Source: Photobacterium sp. GJ3 (GTDB lineage Bacteria > Pseudomonadota > Gammaproteobacteria > Enterobacterales > Vibrionaceae). Taken from it: DNA of 64,000 nt. Positions 8,195 to 18,020 of this stretch are shown here, piece after piece. Under the pieces are notes generated by a model. It did not search any database. It worked only from the letters and a program-made list of their open reading frames with translations, and had not been told where the DNA came from. The translations under genes and the position numbers were made by a program. The stretch is from the NCBI RefSeq assembly GCF_018199995.1, contig NZ_CP073579.1, positions 930,001 to 994,000 on the forward strand, read 5' to 3'. Each line of letters starts with the position of its first letter. Positions within the stretch are counted from its first letter, which is position 1.

Positions 8195-9972
8195 CCCCTC
8201 GATTCAACGCCATGATAAGCAAAATAGGCTGACGTTTTTTCCGGGGTCATATACTTTGCCAGCGTCTTTTCCGGCACCTGAGTTAAATCCACGACGATCA
8301 GACCATCCAGTGCATCATTGAAATCCGGATCGACGTTAAAGCACACCAGCTTACCGTTCAAACCCAGATACTGCCGAAGCAGGACAGGCACCCCTTTCCC
8401 TTCATCCATACGTGCCAGAACTTTCGACAGCAACTGGACATCAGCCAATGCCGACAACATGTCAGGCTGCCAGAATACACGTTGATCATTCTCCAGCGGA
8501 TTCGTGGGTGACACCAGCTTCGCGCCCTGTGCATCCGAGTGATGAACCGTCATGCAGGCAGCCATAAGCTGACGCGCTTCCTGACTGTAATCACCACTGA
8601 TACTCACCGGTCCGAACAAGTGCGTATACTTCGGATTGCGGCTCACAAATGCTGAAATCCCTTTCCAGAGCAGCAGCAAAGCACTCAGGCTGCGCTGGTA
8701 AGATTCGGCCACAACAGAGCGGCCCAGTTCAATCGATGCACCATATGCCGCAATAAAACGTTCATCATAGTGAAACAGCGTGCGTGAATAGAGACCGCTC
8801 AGTCCCTGTTCGGCCATCAGCTCATCGGTCAGGCCCAGCCGGTAAGCCCCGACAATTTGTCCGGCTTCCCGATCCCACACAAATAAGTGGCGATAATTTT
8901 GGTCAAAGTCATCTAAGTCAATGGACTTGCCGGTCCCTTCGCCAACCGCACGGAAATTGATTTCCCGGATACGCCCCAGCTCTCTGAGGATCGCAGGAAT
9001 CTGCGCTGCCCGCGCGCAATACACATCGAACTCACCCTGACTGAGCATTTTGTCTGTCTCGTTCAGCCGGGCAATGTCGGCTTCCAGCAAATTGCGACTG
9101 ACAGGGGCTTCAATTGTTTCTGCCGGCGAGAAAGTCTGGCTCTGTCGCGCGTGCGTTTGCGGTGTCAGTTTTGCCTGGCTCCCCAACAGATAGGTATTCA
9201 GTTTCAGGTAATTTGCCAGTTCCTGTCCATCCCCGATATTTTTGACCTCGCTGTAACGAATCGGCTCCCCAATCGCGATGGGAATCCGGACCTCACGCTT
9301 ATTCAGCATTTCACGGCCCAGCATCAGTGTGCGCAGGATCGGATGAATCTTGCCCGCCATATAAAACTGACGGCTGTTCTGGCCGCCGATGAATACTGGC
9401 ACGGTTGTCGCCTGATGCTTCTGAATGAATCGGCTGACTGACTTGCTCCAGCCCTTATCCCGCAGCTGCTTGGTTTTTTTATCGTAAACCGACACTTCTC
9501 CGGCCGGGAACATCAAAAGCAATCCACCCGCCGATAAATGACGATTCGCTTCCCGCATGGCACGGGCATTCGCCCGGACCGCATCCTGTCCTTCAAACAC
9601 ATCCACGCCAATAAACAGCGCATCCAGCTCAGGTACCGTTTTCAGGTAATGGTTGGCAAGAATTTTCACATCCGGGCGAATTCCCCGCAAAATGCTCGCC
9701 AGGATAATGCCCTCTGCGCAGCCCAACGGATGGTTTGCCACCACAACCACCGCACCCTGCTCAGGAATGTGATGACATCCGCCTTTCACAACCTGATAAT
9801 CAATCCCGAGTACTTCCAGGGCATACCGCAAAAATGCCTCGGTATCCTGACCGACAGGCCGTTGTGCGTAAAAACGGCTCAATCTGTGCAAACCCGTTGC
9901 CCATTCTGTCAGTTTTTCACCAACCCCAAACGGGGTCTTCCGTGGTAAACGAAAAGGACTTGTGGTTTCCAT
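8191..9972 (-). CDS. Two-domain lysophospholipid acyltransferase / OlsB-like N-acyltransferase (hemolysin-like)
   Basis: The 593-residue protein joins a PlsC-type acyltransferase (about residues 60-270; VVVANHPLGCAEG as the NHx-type catalytic block, MFPAGEVS) to a GNAT-like ornithine-lipid N-acyltransferase half (about 300-560; FDVYCARAAQIPAILRELGRIREINFR, ELGRSVV, LFGPVSISGDY). Fusions like this make ornithine-type aminolipids or remodel phospholipids. The ATG at 9972 is chosen for its GGATGGAG ribosome site; a longer frame upstream runs through an inverted repeat and is unlikely. Convergent with the META lipoprotein gene. Confidence 0.85.
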   Translation of the reverse strand: METTSPFRLPRKTPFGVGEKLTEWATGLHRLSRFYAQRPVGQDTEAFLRYALEVLGIDYQVVKGGCHHIPEQGAVVVVANHPLGCAEGIILASILRGIRPDVKILANHYLKTVPELDALFIGVDVFEGQDAVRANARAMREANRHLSAGGLLLMFPAGEVSVYDKKTKQLRDKGWSKSVSRFIQKHQATTVPVFIGGQNSRQFYMAGKIHPILRTLMLGREMLNKREVRIPIAIGEPIRYSEVKNIGDGQELANYLKLNTYLLGSQAKLTPQTHARQSQTFSPAETIEAPVSRNLLEADIARLNETDKMLSQGEFDVYCARAAQIPAILRELGRIREINFRAVGEGTGKSIDLDDFDQNYRHLFVWDREAGQIVGAYRLGLTDELMAEQGLSGLYSRTLFHYDERFIAAYGASIELGRSVVAESYQRSLSALLLLWKGISAFVSRNPKYTHLFGPVSISGDYSQEARQLMAACMTVHHSDAQGAKLVSPTNPLENDQRVFWQPDMLSALADVQLLSKVLARMDEGKGVPVLLRQYLGLNGKLVCFNVDPDFNDALDGLIVVDLTQVPEKTLAKYMTPEKTSAYFAYHGVESRG

Positions 9973-9992
9973 AGTGTCTCCATCCTCAGTGG

Positions 9993-10078
9993 GTGTATAC
10001 CCAAGCAACCTCAGCCTGCGTGCTCATCTGGCATGTCTGCAACAAAGCCGTCAGACCGGAGGTCACTTGGGTATACAC
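9993..10078. repeat. 86-bp element bounded by a perfect 13-bp inverted repeat
   Basis: GTGTATACCCAAG (9993-10005) and CTTGGGTATACAC (10066-10078) are perfect inverted copies. Just inside, ACCTC and GAGGT extend the pairing after a two-base mismatch. The rest of the centre is unrelated sequence. It lies right upstream of the acyltransferase gene and could fold into a long hairpin in the 5' leader, or be a small non-autonomous mobile element. Confidence 0.6.
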
Positions 10079-10340
10079 GACAAGTATGAGAAAAATTTAT
10101 GACTCGACCGTGTCATTTCGGCTTCAGAATGATGAGAGATATGCGTCGGTTTCATGAAACAGAATCGAGCTCACATTTTGTAACATACGGCCACAGAGGC
10201 GATTTCGGAGGGATTTTGCACGGACAAAGGTTCTTAACATTAAGCCAATACTTCAGTGCATCGCGCGCTATCTTCAAAACATCAGCTCCCAAACATAACC
10301 ACTAAGGAAGGAGGTCACTGGAAAAAGAGGATGCGTTGTT

Positions 10341-10547
10341 GTGAATAAAGTTATCCTGATTCTGTTGCTGAACATCTTTCCGCTGCTGCTCTTTATGGCA
10401 GCTTTCATGCTGATACCCGAACAGTGTGAAAATGGCATGGCCGGATTGATCCACTGGCTGAACAATCAGCCGGAAACCAGCATCCATGCGATCTGTAGCA
10501 CTTCTGCTACAGAACTGTTTGATTCCCTCCAACACCCCATCAAGTAA
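10341..10547 (+). CDS. Putative small membrane protein
   Basis: A 68-residue frame with GTG start, one strong hydrophobic helix (NKVILILLLNIFPLLLFMAAF) and a polar tail with two cysteines. AAGAGGA lies about ten bases upstream. It sits 125 bases before prsK on the same strand. No family is recognised, and a frame on the opposite strand covers the same DNA, so it may not be translated. Confidence 0.35.
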   Translation: MNKVILILLLNIFPLLLFMAAFMLIPEQCENGMAGLIHWLNNQPETSIHAICSTSATELFDSLQHPIK

Positions 10548-10672
10548 CCTTTCCTGGGCTATTCTCTCAATAGAGATCACAAAAATGTCCTGTTCCGGTG
10601 ATTTTCTGCCACAGAAAAGGACACCTTGATTCAACCAGCTGACTGATCCCAGCATTCACAAAGGACGTCACA

Positions 10673-12742
10673 TTGGACACGCTGCTTGGCACCATTGGCT
10701 ACCTGTCAGCCGCAGCAGGTTTTCTGTTTATTTTTCTGCTGTTATTAACCACAAAAGCGAAAAGCCTGCCAAAACGGTTGCTGCAATCGACCTGCCTGCT
10801 CGGCACGGGCTGGGCCATTGCTTCTTATTTTCAGGTCCGGTACCAGCTCTCGATCCTGCCGGTTCTCTTTACCGAGAGTCTTCTGACACTGGGCTGGTGT
10901 CTGCTGGTGACCAGCAGCCTGACCGACACACCGCGGTTCTCGCGCTTATTTTCAGAAAAAGTCCCGGCGTTCCTGTGTCTTGCCATTCTGGGAATCGCCG
11001 TTCTGGAAGGGCTGCGTTTTTTCTGGCCTCTACTCGATCAACGCAGTTTTCTGTTTCTGCATCTGTGCCAGACCATCGTGGGTCTGTGGTTTACGGAACT
11101 GCGTTACCGAAGAACCCTGAAAGAAGATCGCTGGGCAATTAAACCGCTTTGCCTCGGGCTTGGGATGTACTTTGCCTACCACTTTGCACTGTATGCCGAT
11201 GCATTTCTGACCAATGTGCTCGCGCCCGGATTCTGGCTCAGTCGGGGGTGGATCATGCTGGTTTCTCTGCCCCTGATCTTACTGACGGCACGACGGGCCA
11301 AGCACTGGCAAAGCCGGGTTTATGTGTCGCGGGATATCATCTATCACAGCAGTCTGTTACTGGTTGCAGCCGGGTACTTACTGGTGATGTCGCTGGCAGG
11401 CTTTTATATCAAATCGATGGGCGGGCAATGGAGTGACACGATTCAGATCCTGTTTTTTGCGCTCAGCGGGCTGGTGCTGGCCAGCCTGTTTCTCTCCGAG
11501 ACTTTTCGGAAAAACATCATGGTGTTCATCACCAAACATTTCTTTGCCAACAAATATGAATACCGTGAAGAATGGATGCGGTTTACCACCACATTGGAGC
11601 AGCCGGAAGGAACGGAGTATGACACCGCCCTGCGCGCGATGATGCATCCATTTGGTTGTGACAAAGGTGTACTGGCCACGCGGCAAGGCCCAAGACTGAA
11701 AGTTCAGGCCAGTATCGCCATTGACAGTCCGCATCCGGAAATTGATCTCTTGCTTACCAATGTCGCCTTCCCCGTTCTGGAACATCAGTGGATCCTGGAC
11801 ATTCAGCAAGCAAAACAGCATCGGGAGCCCGCCCCTTTTGAAATCGATCCGGACGCGCTGGCGGCAATCACAGAATTTGCTTACGTCGTCCCGTTAACCA
11901 GTAGCAGCGGCACCCAAGGCGTTTGTCTGCTCTCGAAACCAACATCAACAGAAAAAGTGAACTGGGAAGATCGGGATCTCATGCATGTGATCAGCCGCCA
12001 GTTGTCCGTGTTCCTCAATGTCTTTGAAACGAATCAGAAGCTTGCTGAGAGCCAGCAATTCGATACCTTCAATCGCATGTCTGCGTTTCTGGTTCATGAT
12101 CTGAAAAATGTTTTAGCACAGCTTCAGTTGCTGAGTAAAAATGCTGCCAAACATAAAGACAACCCCGCGTTCATTGAGGACGCTTTTGAGACGGTGGATT
12201 CCGCAGCCAGCCGGTTAACCAAAGTCCTGACTCAACTCAACAACAAGCGGGTCGATCACCAGTCCATGGAAACGATCGACCTCGATCAGCTGATTCATCA
12301 GGTCTGCAAGCATCGCGCCGTCAAACTTCCCGCTCCCGCAATCATTGGTCAGTCCGTACTTCCCTTCTGTTTTCAGGCTGACCGCGAACGGTTCAGTAAT
12401 GTGCTGTCACACCTGATTCAAAATGCTCAGGAAGCCACCGATGACTCGGGATATGTTCACATCTCGACAGCGGTCACAACCGATTTTTACCGCATCAGTA
12501 TTTCGGATAACGGGCGTGGCATGAGCCGGGATTTCATCGAAAACCGGTTATTTAAACCTTTTGATACAACAAAAGGTAATGCAGGCATGGGCATTGGGGC
12601 ATACGACGCCAAAATGATGGTGGAACAACTGGGTGGCTACATTGATGTGCTGTCTGAGCCAGCTCAAGGCACATCGATCCACCTTCATTTACCGCTGAGC
12701 ATCGCCGCACAACCCACCCATGACAGTGAATCTTGCCAGTAA
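10673..12742 (+). CDS. prsK: XrtA/PEP-CTERM system sensor histidine kinase PrsK
   Basis: The 689-residue protein opens with a membrane domain of about eight hydrophobic helices (to residue 280), then a GAF-like sensor region (300-440) and a kinase core. The H-box is FLVHDLKNVLAQ with His475. The ATP-binding domain shows LIQNAQEAT, ISDNGRGM and GNAGMGIGAYDAKMM. This order is that of PrsK, the kinase partner of PrsR in exosortase A systems. Start is TTG at 10673 with AAGGA seven bases upstream. The gene ends 11 bases before prsR, so the two form one operon. Confidence 0.93.
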   Translation: MDTLLGTIGYLSAAAGFLFIFLLLLTTKAKSLPKRLLQSTCLLGTGWAIASYFQVRYQLSILPVLFTESLLTLGWCLLVTSSLTDTPRFSRLFSEKVPAFLCLAILGIAVLEGLRFFWPLLDQRSFLFLHLCQTIVGLWFTELRYRRTLKEDRWAIKPLCLGLGMYFAYHFALYADAFLTNVLAPGFWLSRGWIMLVSLPLILLTARRAKHWQSRVYVSRDIIYHSSLLLVAAGYLLVMSLAGFYIKSMGGQWSDTIQILFFALSGLVLASLFLSETFRKNIMVFITKHFFANKYEYREEWMRFTTTLEQPEGTEYDTALRAMMHPFGCDKGVLATRQGPRLKVQASIAIDSPHPEIDLLLTNVAFPVLEHQWILDIQQAKQHREPAPFEIDPDALAAITEFAYVVPLTSSSGTQGVCLLSKPTSTEKVNWEDRDLMHVISRQLSVFLNVFETNQKLAESQQFDTFNRMSAFLVHDLKNVLAQLQLLSKNAAKHKDNPAFIEDAFETVDSAASRLTKVLTQLNNKRVDHQSMETIDLDQLIHQVCKHRAVKLPAPAIIGQSVLPFCFQADRERFSNVLSHLIQNAQEATDDSGYVHISTAVTTDFYRISISDNGRGMSRDFIENRLFKPFDTTKGNAGMGIGAYDAKMMVEQLGGYIDVLSEPAQGTSIHLHLPLSIAAQPTHDSESCQ

Positions 12743-12753
12743 GGAAAGCAAAT

Positions 12754-14100
12754 ATGGACACATTATTAGTCATAGAAGATGATCCCGGCATTCAAAAACA
12801 GTTGAAATGGTGTTTTCCACAATATGAAGTCGTCATGGCTGGTGACCGAAAGTCGGCCATTAATGCGTTACGCCGTCACGATCCAAAAGTAGTGACTTTA
12901 GACCTGGGTTTGCCGCCAGATGAAGCCAATGCTTCAGAAGGACTGAATGTACTGCAAGAAATTCTGGCTTTGTCCCCGCATATCAAAATCATTGTCATCA
13001 CCGGCAACGATGACAAAGCCAATGCGCTCAAAGCCATTGCGCTGGGCGCGCATGACTTCTACCAGAAACCGATTGACGACGATATTCTGGCCGTGATCAT
13101 CGACCGTGCTTTTGTGGTCGCGAATCTTGAGGCCGAAAACAATACGTTGAAACAGTCCTCCCTGGAAGCCAATGGTTTTATTGGCAACAGTCCGCAAGTC
13201 CAGCAAGTGTGCCGAATGATCGATCGGATCGCCCCCACAGAAATTACAACGCTGATCCTGGGAGAAAGCGGGACAGGCAAAGAAGTCATCGCCCGTGCGA
13301 TCCATACGAAAGGCCCGCGTTGCAATCAACCTTTTATTGCCATCAATTGTGCATCCATTCCGGAACATCTGCTGGAAAGCGAGCTCTTCGGCTTCGAAAA
13401 AGGTGCATTTACCGGCGCTCATAAAACAACCGCAGGCAAAATTGAGTGTGCGGATGGCGGAACGCTGTTTCTCGATGAGATTGGCGATATGCCCTATCCG
13501 CTTCAGGCCAAAATTTTAAGATTCCTGCAGGAAAAGGTGATTGAACGTGTAGGCGGGCGTCAGGAAATTCCTGTGGATGTGAAAATTATCTGCGCCACAC
13601 ACCAAAACCTGGAACAGATGATGGAAGAGAAAACGTTTCGGGAAGACTTATATTACCGCATCAGTGAAATCACGATTCAGAACCCGCCCTTGCGGGACAG
13701 AGATCAGGACATCCTGCTGCTGGCCCGCTATTTTCTGCAACAGGCCAGCCAGCAGAACGCTCACAAAATCACAGGTTTCTCTGACGACGCAATTCGCGCC
13801 ATGCTTCAGCACAACTGGCCGGGTAATATTCGCGAACTGCAAAATAAGGTCAAATCAGCGGTCATTATGTCGGACAGCAAACTCATTACCGCATTGGATC
13901 TGGCCTTGCACACGACCGACGCTGAGTCTGAACCCTTAGCGCTCAACCTGCGTCAGGTCCGCGAAGATGCAGAAAAGCAAGCCATCACCAAAGCCCTGTC
14001 GCTGACGGATGGCAACATGTCCAATACCGCCAACATTCTGGGGATCACCCGCCCGACGCTCTATTCGCTGATGGATAAATATATGGTCAGGAATGAGTGA
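12754..14100 (+). CDS. prsR: PEP-CTERM-box sigma-54 response regulator PrsR
   Basis: A 448-residue NtrC-type regulator: receiver domain with phospho-acceptor Asp50 (TLDLGLPP), a sigma-54 AAA+ domain with Walker A GESGTGKE (170-177) and the GAFTGA loop (217-222), and a Fis-type helix-turn-helix at the C terminus (NMSNTANILGITRPTLYSLM). It should activate sigma-54 promoters of exopolysaccharide and PEP-CTERM genes after phosphorylation by PrsK. TAAGGAAAG precedes the ATG at 12754. A dense repeat array follows immediately. Confidence 0.95.
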   Translation: MDTLLVIEDDPGIQKQLKWCFPQYEVVMAGDRKSAINALRRHDPKVVTLDLGLPPDEANASEGLNVLQEILALSPHIKIIVITGNDDKANALKAIALGAHDFYQKPIDDDILAVIIDRAFVVANLEAENNTLKQSSLEANGFIGNSPQVQQVCRMIDRIAPTEITTLILGESGTGKEVIARAIHTKGPRCNQPFIAINCASIPEHLLESELFGFEKGAFTGAHKTTAGKIECADGGTLFLDEIGDMPYPLQAKILRFLQEKVIERVGGRQEIPVDVKIICATHQNLEQMMEEKTFREDLYYRISEITIQNPPLRDRDQDILLLARYFLQQASQQNAHKITGFSDDAIRAMLQHNWPGNIRELQNKVKSAVIMSDSKLITALDLALHTTDAESEPLALNLRQVREDAEKQAITKALSLTDGNMSNTANILGITRPTLYSLMDKYMVRNE

Positions 14101-14132
14101 CAGAACCAGTGCCAGTCCCGTCATTTCATATT

Positions 14133-14411
14133 GGGACAGGCACGTTTTCTGGGCAGCTTTGAACCGGGACAGACACGCTTTTACCGAAACCACTTAACGG
14201 GACAGGCGCCATTTCCTTATCAAAAATCAACCCCCGATGATGTGACTGTCCCAGTTGCCTCTTAGTACTGCCTCTTAGTACAGGCACTGTTTTTCTGAGC
14301 ACTTTTAATTGGGACAGACACTATTTTCCTCATCGATAACTTACTCCGATGTCGTGACTGTCCCAGTTTATTCTGTGCCTGTCCTGACTCCCACAGTGCA
14401 GTGCCTGTCCC
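14133..14411. repeat. Array of eight GGGACAG-type motifs with two 54-bp inverted units
   Basis: Motif copies start at 14133, 14166, 14199 and 14311 on the plus strand and at 14242, 14354, 14375 and 14401 on the minus strand. The first three are spaced 33 bases apart. Two units, 14199-14252 and 14311-14364, are both 54 bases long, each begins with GGGACAG and ends with GTGACTGTCCC, and share related interiors (ATTT-C-C-T-ATC at the left, CCGATG at the right). They look like REP-type sequences of the RAYT gene at 31.2 kb. The array separates prsR from the convergent export operon. Confidence 0.8.
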
Positions 14412-14430
14412 GCTTGAGCGATATCAACGC

Positions 14431-14460
14431 AACAAAAAAGCCGGTGGTTTCCCACCGGCT
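14431..14460 (-). terminator. Rho-independent terminator of the exopolysaccharide export operon
   Basis: AGCCGGTGG (14439-14447) and CCACCGGCT (14452-14460) form a 9-bp stem with a 4-base loop. On the minus strand the stem is followed by TTTTTTG, so it ends leftward transcription 18 bases after the ATPase gene. Confidence 0.85.
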
Positions 14461-14477
14461 CTGGTCACATCATTTTT

Positions 14478-15655
14478 TCATTCAGACGATTTCATTAGCT
14501 GTCTCACCCAATACTTTTCTTTTAAGCCCGGGGGATAATCCTCATTCAGTATCAGCTCATCGTCGCTGCCTTCTTCGCCTTGCTGCAGCAACATTTTTCG
14601 TTTTTTAACCAGGAGCTGGTCCAGCTTACGGATGGTCGCAATTTTCCGCTCAATCACATTATCCAGCACTTTTTCAATTTCATTCAGGGCCTGGAACGCG
14701 TTACTGGATCCGGACGATTGCGGTTCGCGGTCCGATCCTGACTGTGCAGGGTAATTCTCATAGGTTTCGCGTGCAGAATATTCATAGCGAGAACTCGCCG
14801 GACTTTCCTCCGGGCAGGTCGCCTGGTTTCTCTGGACTGCTGGCCGGATAATTCCTCATTCATTTCGGCGATCACTTTTTCCACGTTCACCGTATTGATT
14901 GCATTCAACCCTTCCATACAAGCGAACAGGAAAAGACGATCGGTCAGAATATTGATTTTTCTGGGCACCCCTTGGGTATACCGGGTGATGGCTTCAAAAA
15001 CACCATCGCTTAACGCGGGTGTCCCCTGCCAGCCCACACAATTCAGGCGATGTAAAATATAGTCTTTCACTTGATCGGCCGAGAAAGGCTGAAGATTGCA
15101 GGAGGCGATAATTCTTTGCCGCAACTGCTCCATTTCAGGCAATCGGATGATTCCTTTCAGCTCCTCTTGCCCCAGCAAAAAGCTCTGTAGTAACGGTTTA
15201 TCATTGAACTGAAAGTTGGACAACATCCGCAATTCTTCAATGGTTTCTGCAGGCAGGTTTTGGGCTTCATCCACCAGCAAAACTGCCCGCCGCCCCTGTT
15301 GTCTCAGGCCAAGCAAAAACTGCTCAAACCGTTTCAGAATATCGGCTTTCGATAAGCCTTCGGTGGCAATACTGAATTTTGAAGCGACCAGTTTGACCAG
15401 TTCGTCAGGTGATAATCGGGTGGTTGAGATTTGAACCGCCATAATCAACTCATCCAGACTGGATAACAGGCGGTGGACCAGAATGGTTTTCCCTGTCCCA
15501 ATCGGGCCGGAAACGACAATGAATCCTTCCCCTAAAGACAAACCATACTGCAGGTAAGATAGCGCTTTTTCATGATGTGGACTGGCAAAGAAAAAGCGTG
15601 AGTCGGGACTTAATTTAAACGGTTTATCCGTAAATCCAAAATGCGCTTCATACAT
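14478..15655 (-). CDS. XrtA/PEP-CTERM system-associated ATPase (frameshifted as sequenced)
   Basis: The N-terminal part is an ExeA/GspA-like AAA ATPase: YEAHFGFTDKPFKLSPD, Walker A GPIGTGKT (about residue 50), Walker B LLVDEAQN and the VPRKINILTD arginine region. The frame is lost near 14812-14830; read in the next frame, the chain continues through a Ser-rich linker (PEESPASSRYEYSARE) into a coiled-coil tail (VLDNVIERKIATIRKLDQLL) to the stop at 14478. Adding one base in a CCC run rebuilds about 392 residues. Such ATPases accompany exopolysaccharide export in XrtA clusters, perhaps to support outer-membrane assembly. It starts two bases after the outer-membrane protein gene. Confidence 0.85.
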
Positions 15656-15657
15656 AA

Positions 15658-17116
15658 TTAAAACTCCACCCTTACATCCAGAAAAAGTCGGGTTTCATCG
15701 TAGTCATTGACAGAATTCGATGACGAACGGTCGTAATACTCGACACCAGCCTGAGTGATCAACTCCGGTCTGAAAGCGTAGGACATATCCAGACTGAAGG
15801 TATGGTAATCATCATTTTCTTTCCCTGAGCTGACATAAATGAACTCATATCGTTCAAATCCGTAACCAATATGCCCGGACAGAGCACGGGATAACCGATG
15901 ATTCACATCCAGCTCAATCCCGTGTGAATTGTCTTCAACAACATCCGACAACGATTCCAGCGTTTCCCGGTCAATCTGAAACAGAGATAGCGTGTAACGT
16001 GTCCGCCGGAGCCCCAACTCTGAACGCCAGCGCGCTTCTTTTCTCAGATAGAGCTCGTCTATTCGCCCCCTTGCACAAAACGCTCCCGTTCATAACTGTC
16101 CGGCCGTTCCGTATAAGTCAGCGTGTTTGTCCAGCGTCGGGTGCGATGCCGTATTTCAGCTGCGTAAGCGTCTCCTCTTAATCGCTTGTCGTACTGAAAA
16201 TAAAATCGCGTTCTGTCGCTGGGGCTCAGGTTGATTGCACCAGCCCAGAAATCTGAATTCACATCATCTTCCGAGAAGTTATAGCTGACATCCAGATACG
16301 AGTAGCGATCCCAGAAGTATCGCGTACCAATGCCCCAATTCAGAATTTCGTTTTCCGGCGAATCTGTCACACCGTTATAATTTTCGTAATTCAAGCGCAC
16401 AAATGGTGCGAATCCGCCAATCGTCTGCAAGCCAAATACTTCATTGATCCGGGAAAATTCCGTAGACACCTCATCATCCCGTCCTTCCCGGTAATCGTAG
16501 CTAAGACTAAGCAGCCAAAAAGCATCTTTCACCGATCGGCCGTTGGCATAACTGACGTTGCCGCCCCAGCCCGTGTAATTTCCAATTTCATCTTCATTAT
16601 CGATAACACGGGTATAAATTCTCGAACGCAGATCCATGGTGCTGAGCGGATTGGTCCGATAACTTAAACCAATCTGTGCCTGATTACTCTGAATGGTATC
16701 CCCGCTGATCTCATCTGCATTGGCGTCCGTCGCAATATCTTCCGCAATGTTTTCAATGGATGCACTGGCATCAACCTGAAACCCACTGCGACCGAGCCCT
16801 TTAAAGGTATAGAAATCAAGGTTCTGGTACAGTTTGTCATTCCGGTCGGTTTCCGTGTAATACAGGTACCTTAATTCATAATCCAGCCCAAGGTAGCCCC
16901 GGTTTCCCTCAACGGTCGCTTCAATGCCTGTTTCCAGTGCCGTGATAAAACTGCTCTGTTGATTCGTATTGGATCGGTTCACATTGTCGGTAAACGTCAG
17001 CTCTGTGCCAACATAAGGCGTTATTTCCACATCCGCCGCCTGCGTGGGAAGCCCAATCAGAGAAAGGCCCCAAGTAAATACACACTAGGATTGATCCTCT
17101 GTAGCGCCATAGTCAT
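15658..17116 (-). CDS. XrtA/PEP-CTERM system-associated outer-membrane beta-barrel protein (TIGR03016 type; two frameshifts as sequenced)
   Basis: Restored, the protein is about 486 residues. It has a signal peptide starting MTMALQRINPSVYLLG and ending LPTQAAD, then many alternating beta strands typical of a barrel, and a last strand ending in VRVEF with C-terminal phenylalanine. One base is missing in a G run (plus strand CCCC at 17070-17073), which separates signal peptide and body, and one in a second G run (CCCCC at 16066-16070), which separates body and the last 130 residues. The start overlaps the autokinase 3' end by about 32 bases. The barrel is presumed to be part of the exopolysaccharide export route. 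Confidence 0.82.
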
Positions 17117-18020
17117 GTCCATGTCTATATTGACCCAACACATTGCGCACGGCTTTGTTCATCACAAACCCGATTGCCATATCCTTATTCAGCTGTGACA
17201 CTGCAGCTTCGATATCATCCAGACGCGACTTATCCTGCTCTACAACAAACAGTGCCTGTCCCAGTAATTTGGAGAGCGTCATGGTTTCAACCACACCCAG
17301 CACCGGCGGACAATCAAAAATCACCATCCTGTCCGGGTAACGGTGCGCCAGTTCATTCATCAAACGTTCCATTTTGTTACTGGCTAGCAGCTCGTTACTC
17401 AGATGATGCGGCTGGCCCGCCGGGATAATCCGCAAATTCGGGATGGAAGTGGGATAAATAATCTCCGACAGAGTGCTCACTTGTCCCTGCAAAAAATCAA
17501 TCAGTCCGGGGCGTGTCTCGATTCCAAGCAAATCGCTGACACCGGGTTTGAGTACATCGGCATCCACCAGTAGCACGGTTTTATCTTTTTCCGACGACAT
17601 GCTGAGAGCCAAGTTCACTGCGGTAAATGTTTTCCCTTCCTGCGGTGAAGCACTGGTGACCATCACCAGATTTGCACGCTGATGAAACTGCGCACCGGCA
17701 CTGAATGCGTTATGAAACAGTTTTTGTTTGATCGCACGATATTCATTGGTGATGGTGACATTCGCTTTCTCATTGGTATGAGACACCATCCCCATCTCCT
17801 GCAGGCGATGTATATCAATCTCAATCACCGCTGGGGGATGCCAGGCAGGCGGAAAACCATTCCCCAGACCCGTGTGGCCGGATGGCTGAGAGAGACCTTC
17901 AGCTCTGGTCTGGTTGTTCGATGACGCATCCCATCCCTGCTGCTTTTCAGAGGTCTTGGCTTTCGATTGCCCTTGATTCCCCTGCGTCGTTTTCTCCATT
18001 GCTTTTTGAATGATGCTCAT
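17085..18020 (-). CDS. XrtA-associated tyrosine autokinase (CpsD/CapB-type)
   Basis: A 311-residue BY-kinase cytoplasmic domain: TSASPQEGKTFTAVNLA as Walker A, VLLVDADV as Walker A', MVIFDCPPVLG as Walker B. The tail holds only two tyrosines (QYRHGHDYG), fewer than classical Wzc clusters. The kinase pairs with the upstream chain-length protein to control polymer export and length. Its ATG overlaps the upstream stop (ATGA at 18017-18020), so translation is coupled. Confidence 0.92.
   Translation of the reverse strand: MSIIQKAMEKTTQGNQGQSKAKTSEKQQGWDASSNNQTRAEGLSQPSGHTGLGNGFPPAWHPPAVIEIDIHRLQEMGMVSHTNEKANVTITNEYRAIKQKLFHNAFSAGAQFHQRANLVMVTSASPQEGKTFTAVNLALSMSSEKDKTVLLVDADVLKPGVSDLLGIETRPGLIDFLQGQVSTLSEIIYPTSIPNLRIIPAGQPHHLSNELLASNKMERLMNELAHRYPDRMVIFDCPPVLGVVETMTLSKLLGQALFVVEQDKSRLDDIEAAVSQLNKDMAIGFVMNKAVRNVLGQYRHGHDYGATEDQS

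Noticed and set aside
13261..13284. GGGACAGGCAAAG in prsR as a motif copy
   Set aside because: It encodes the Walker A loop GESGTGKE, so the match follows from the protein family and breaks at the last bases of the motif.
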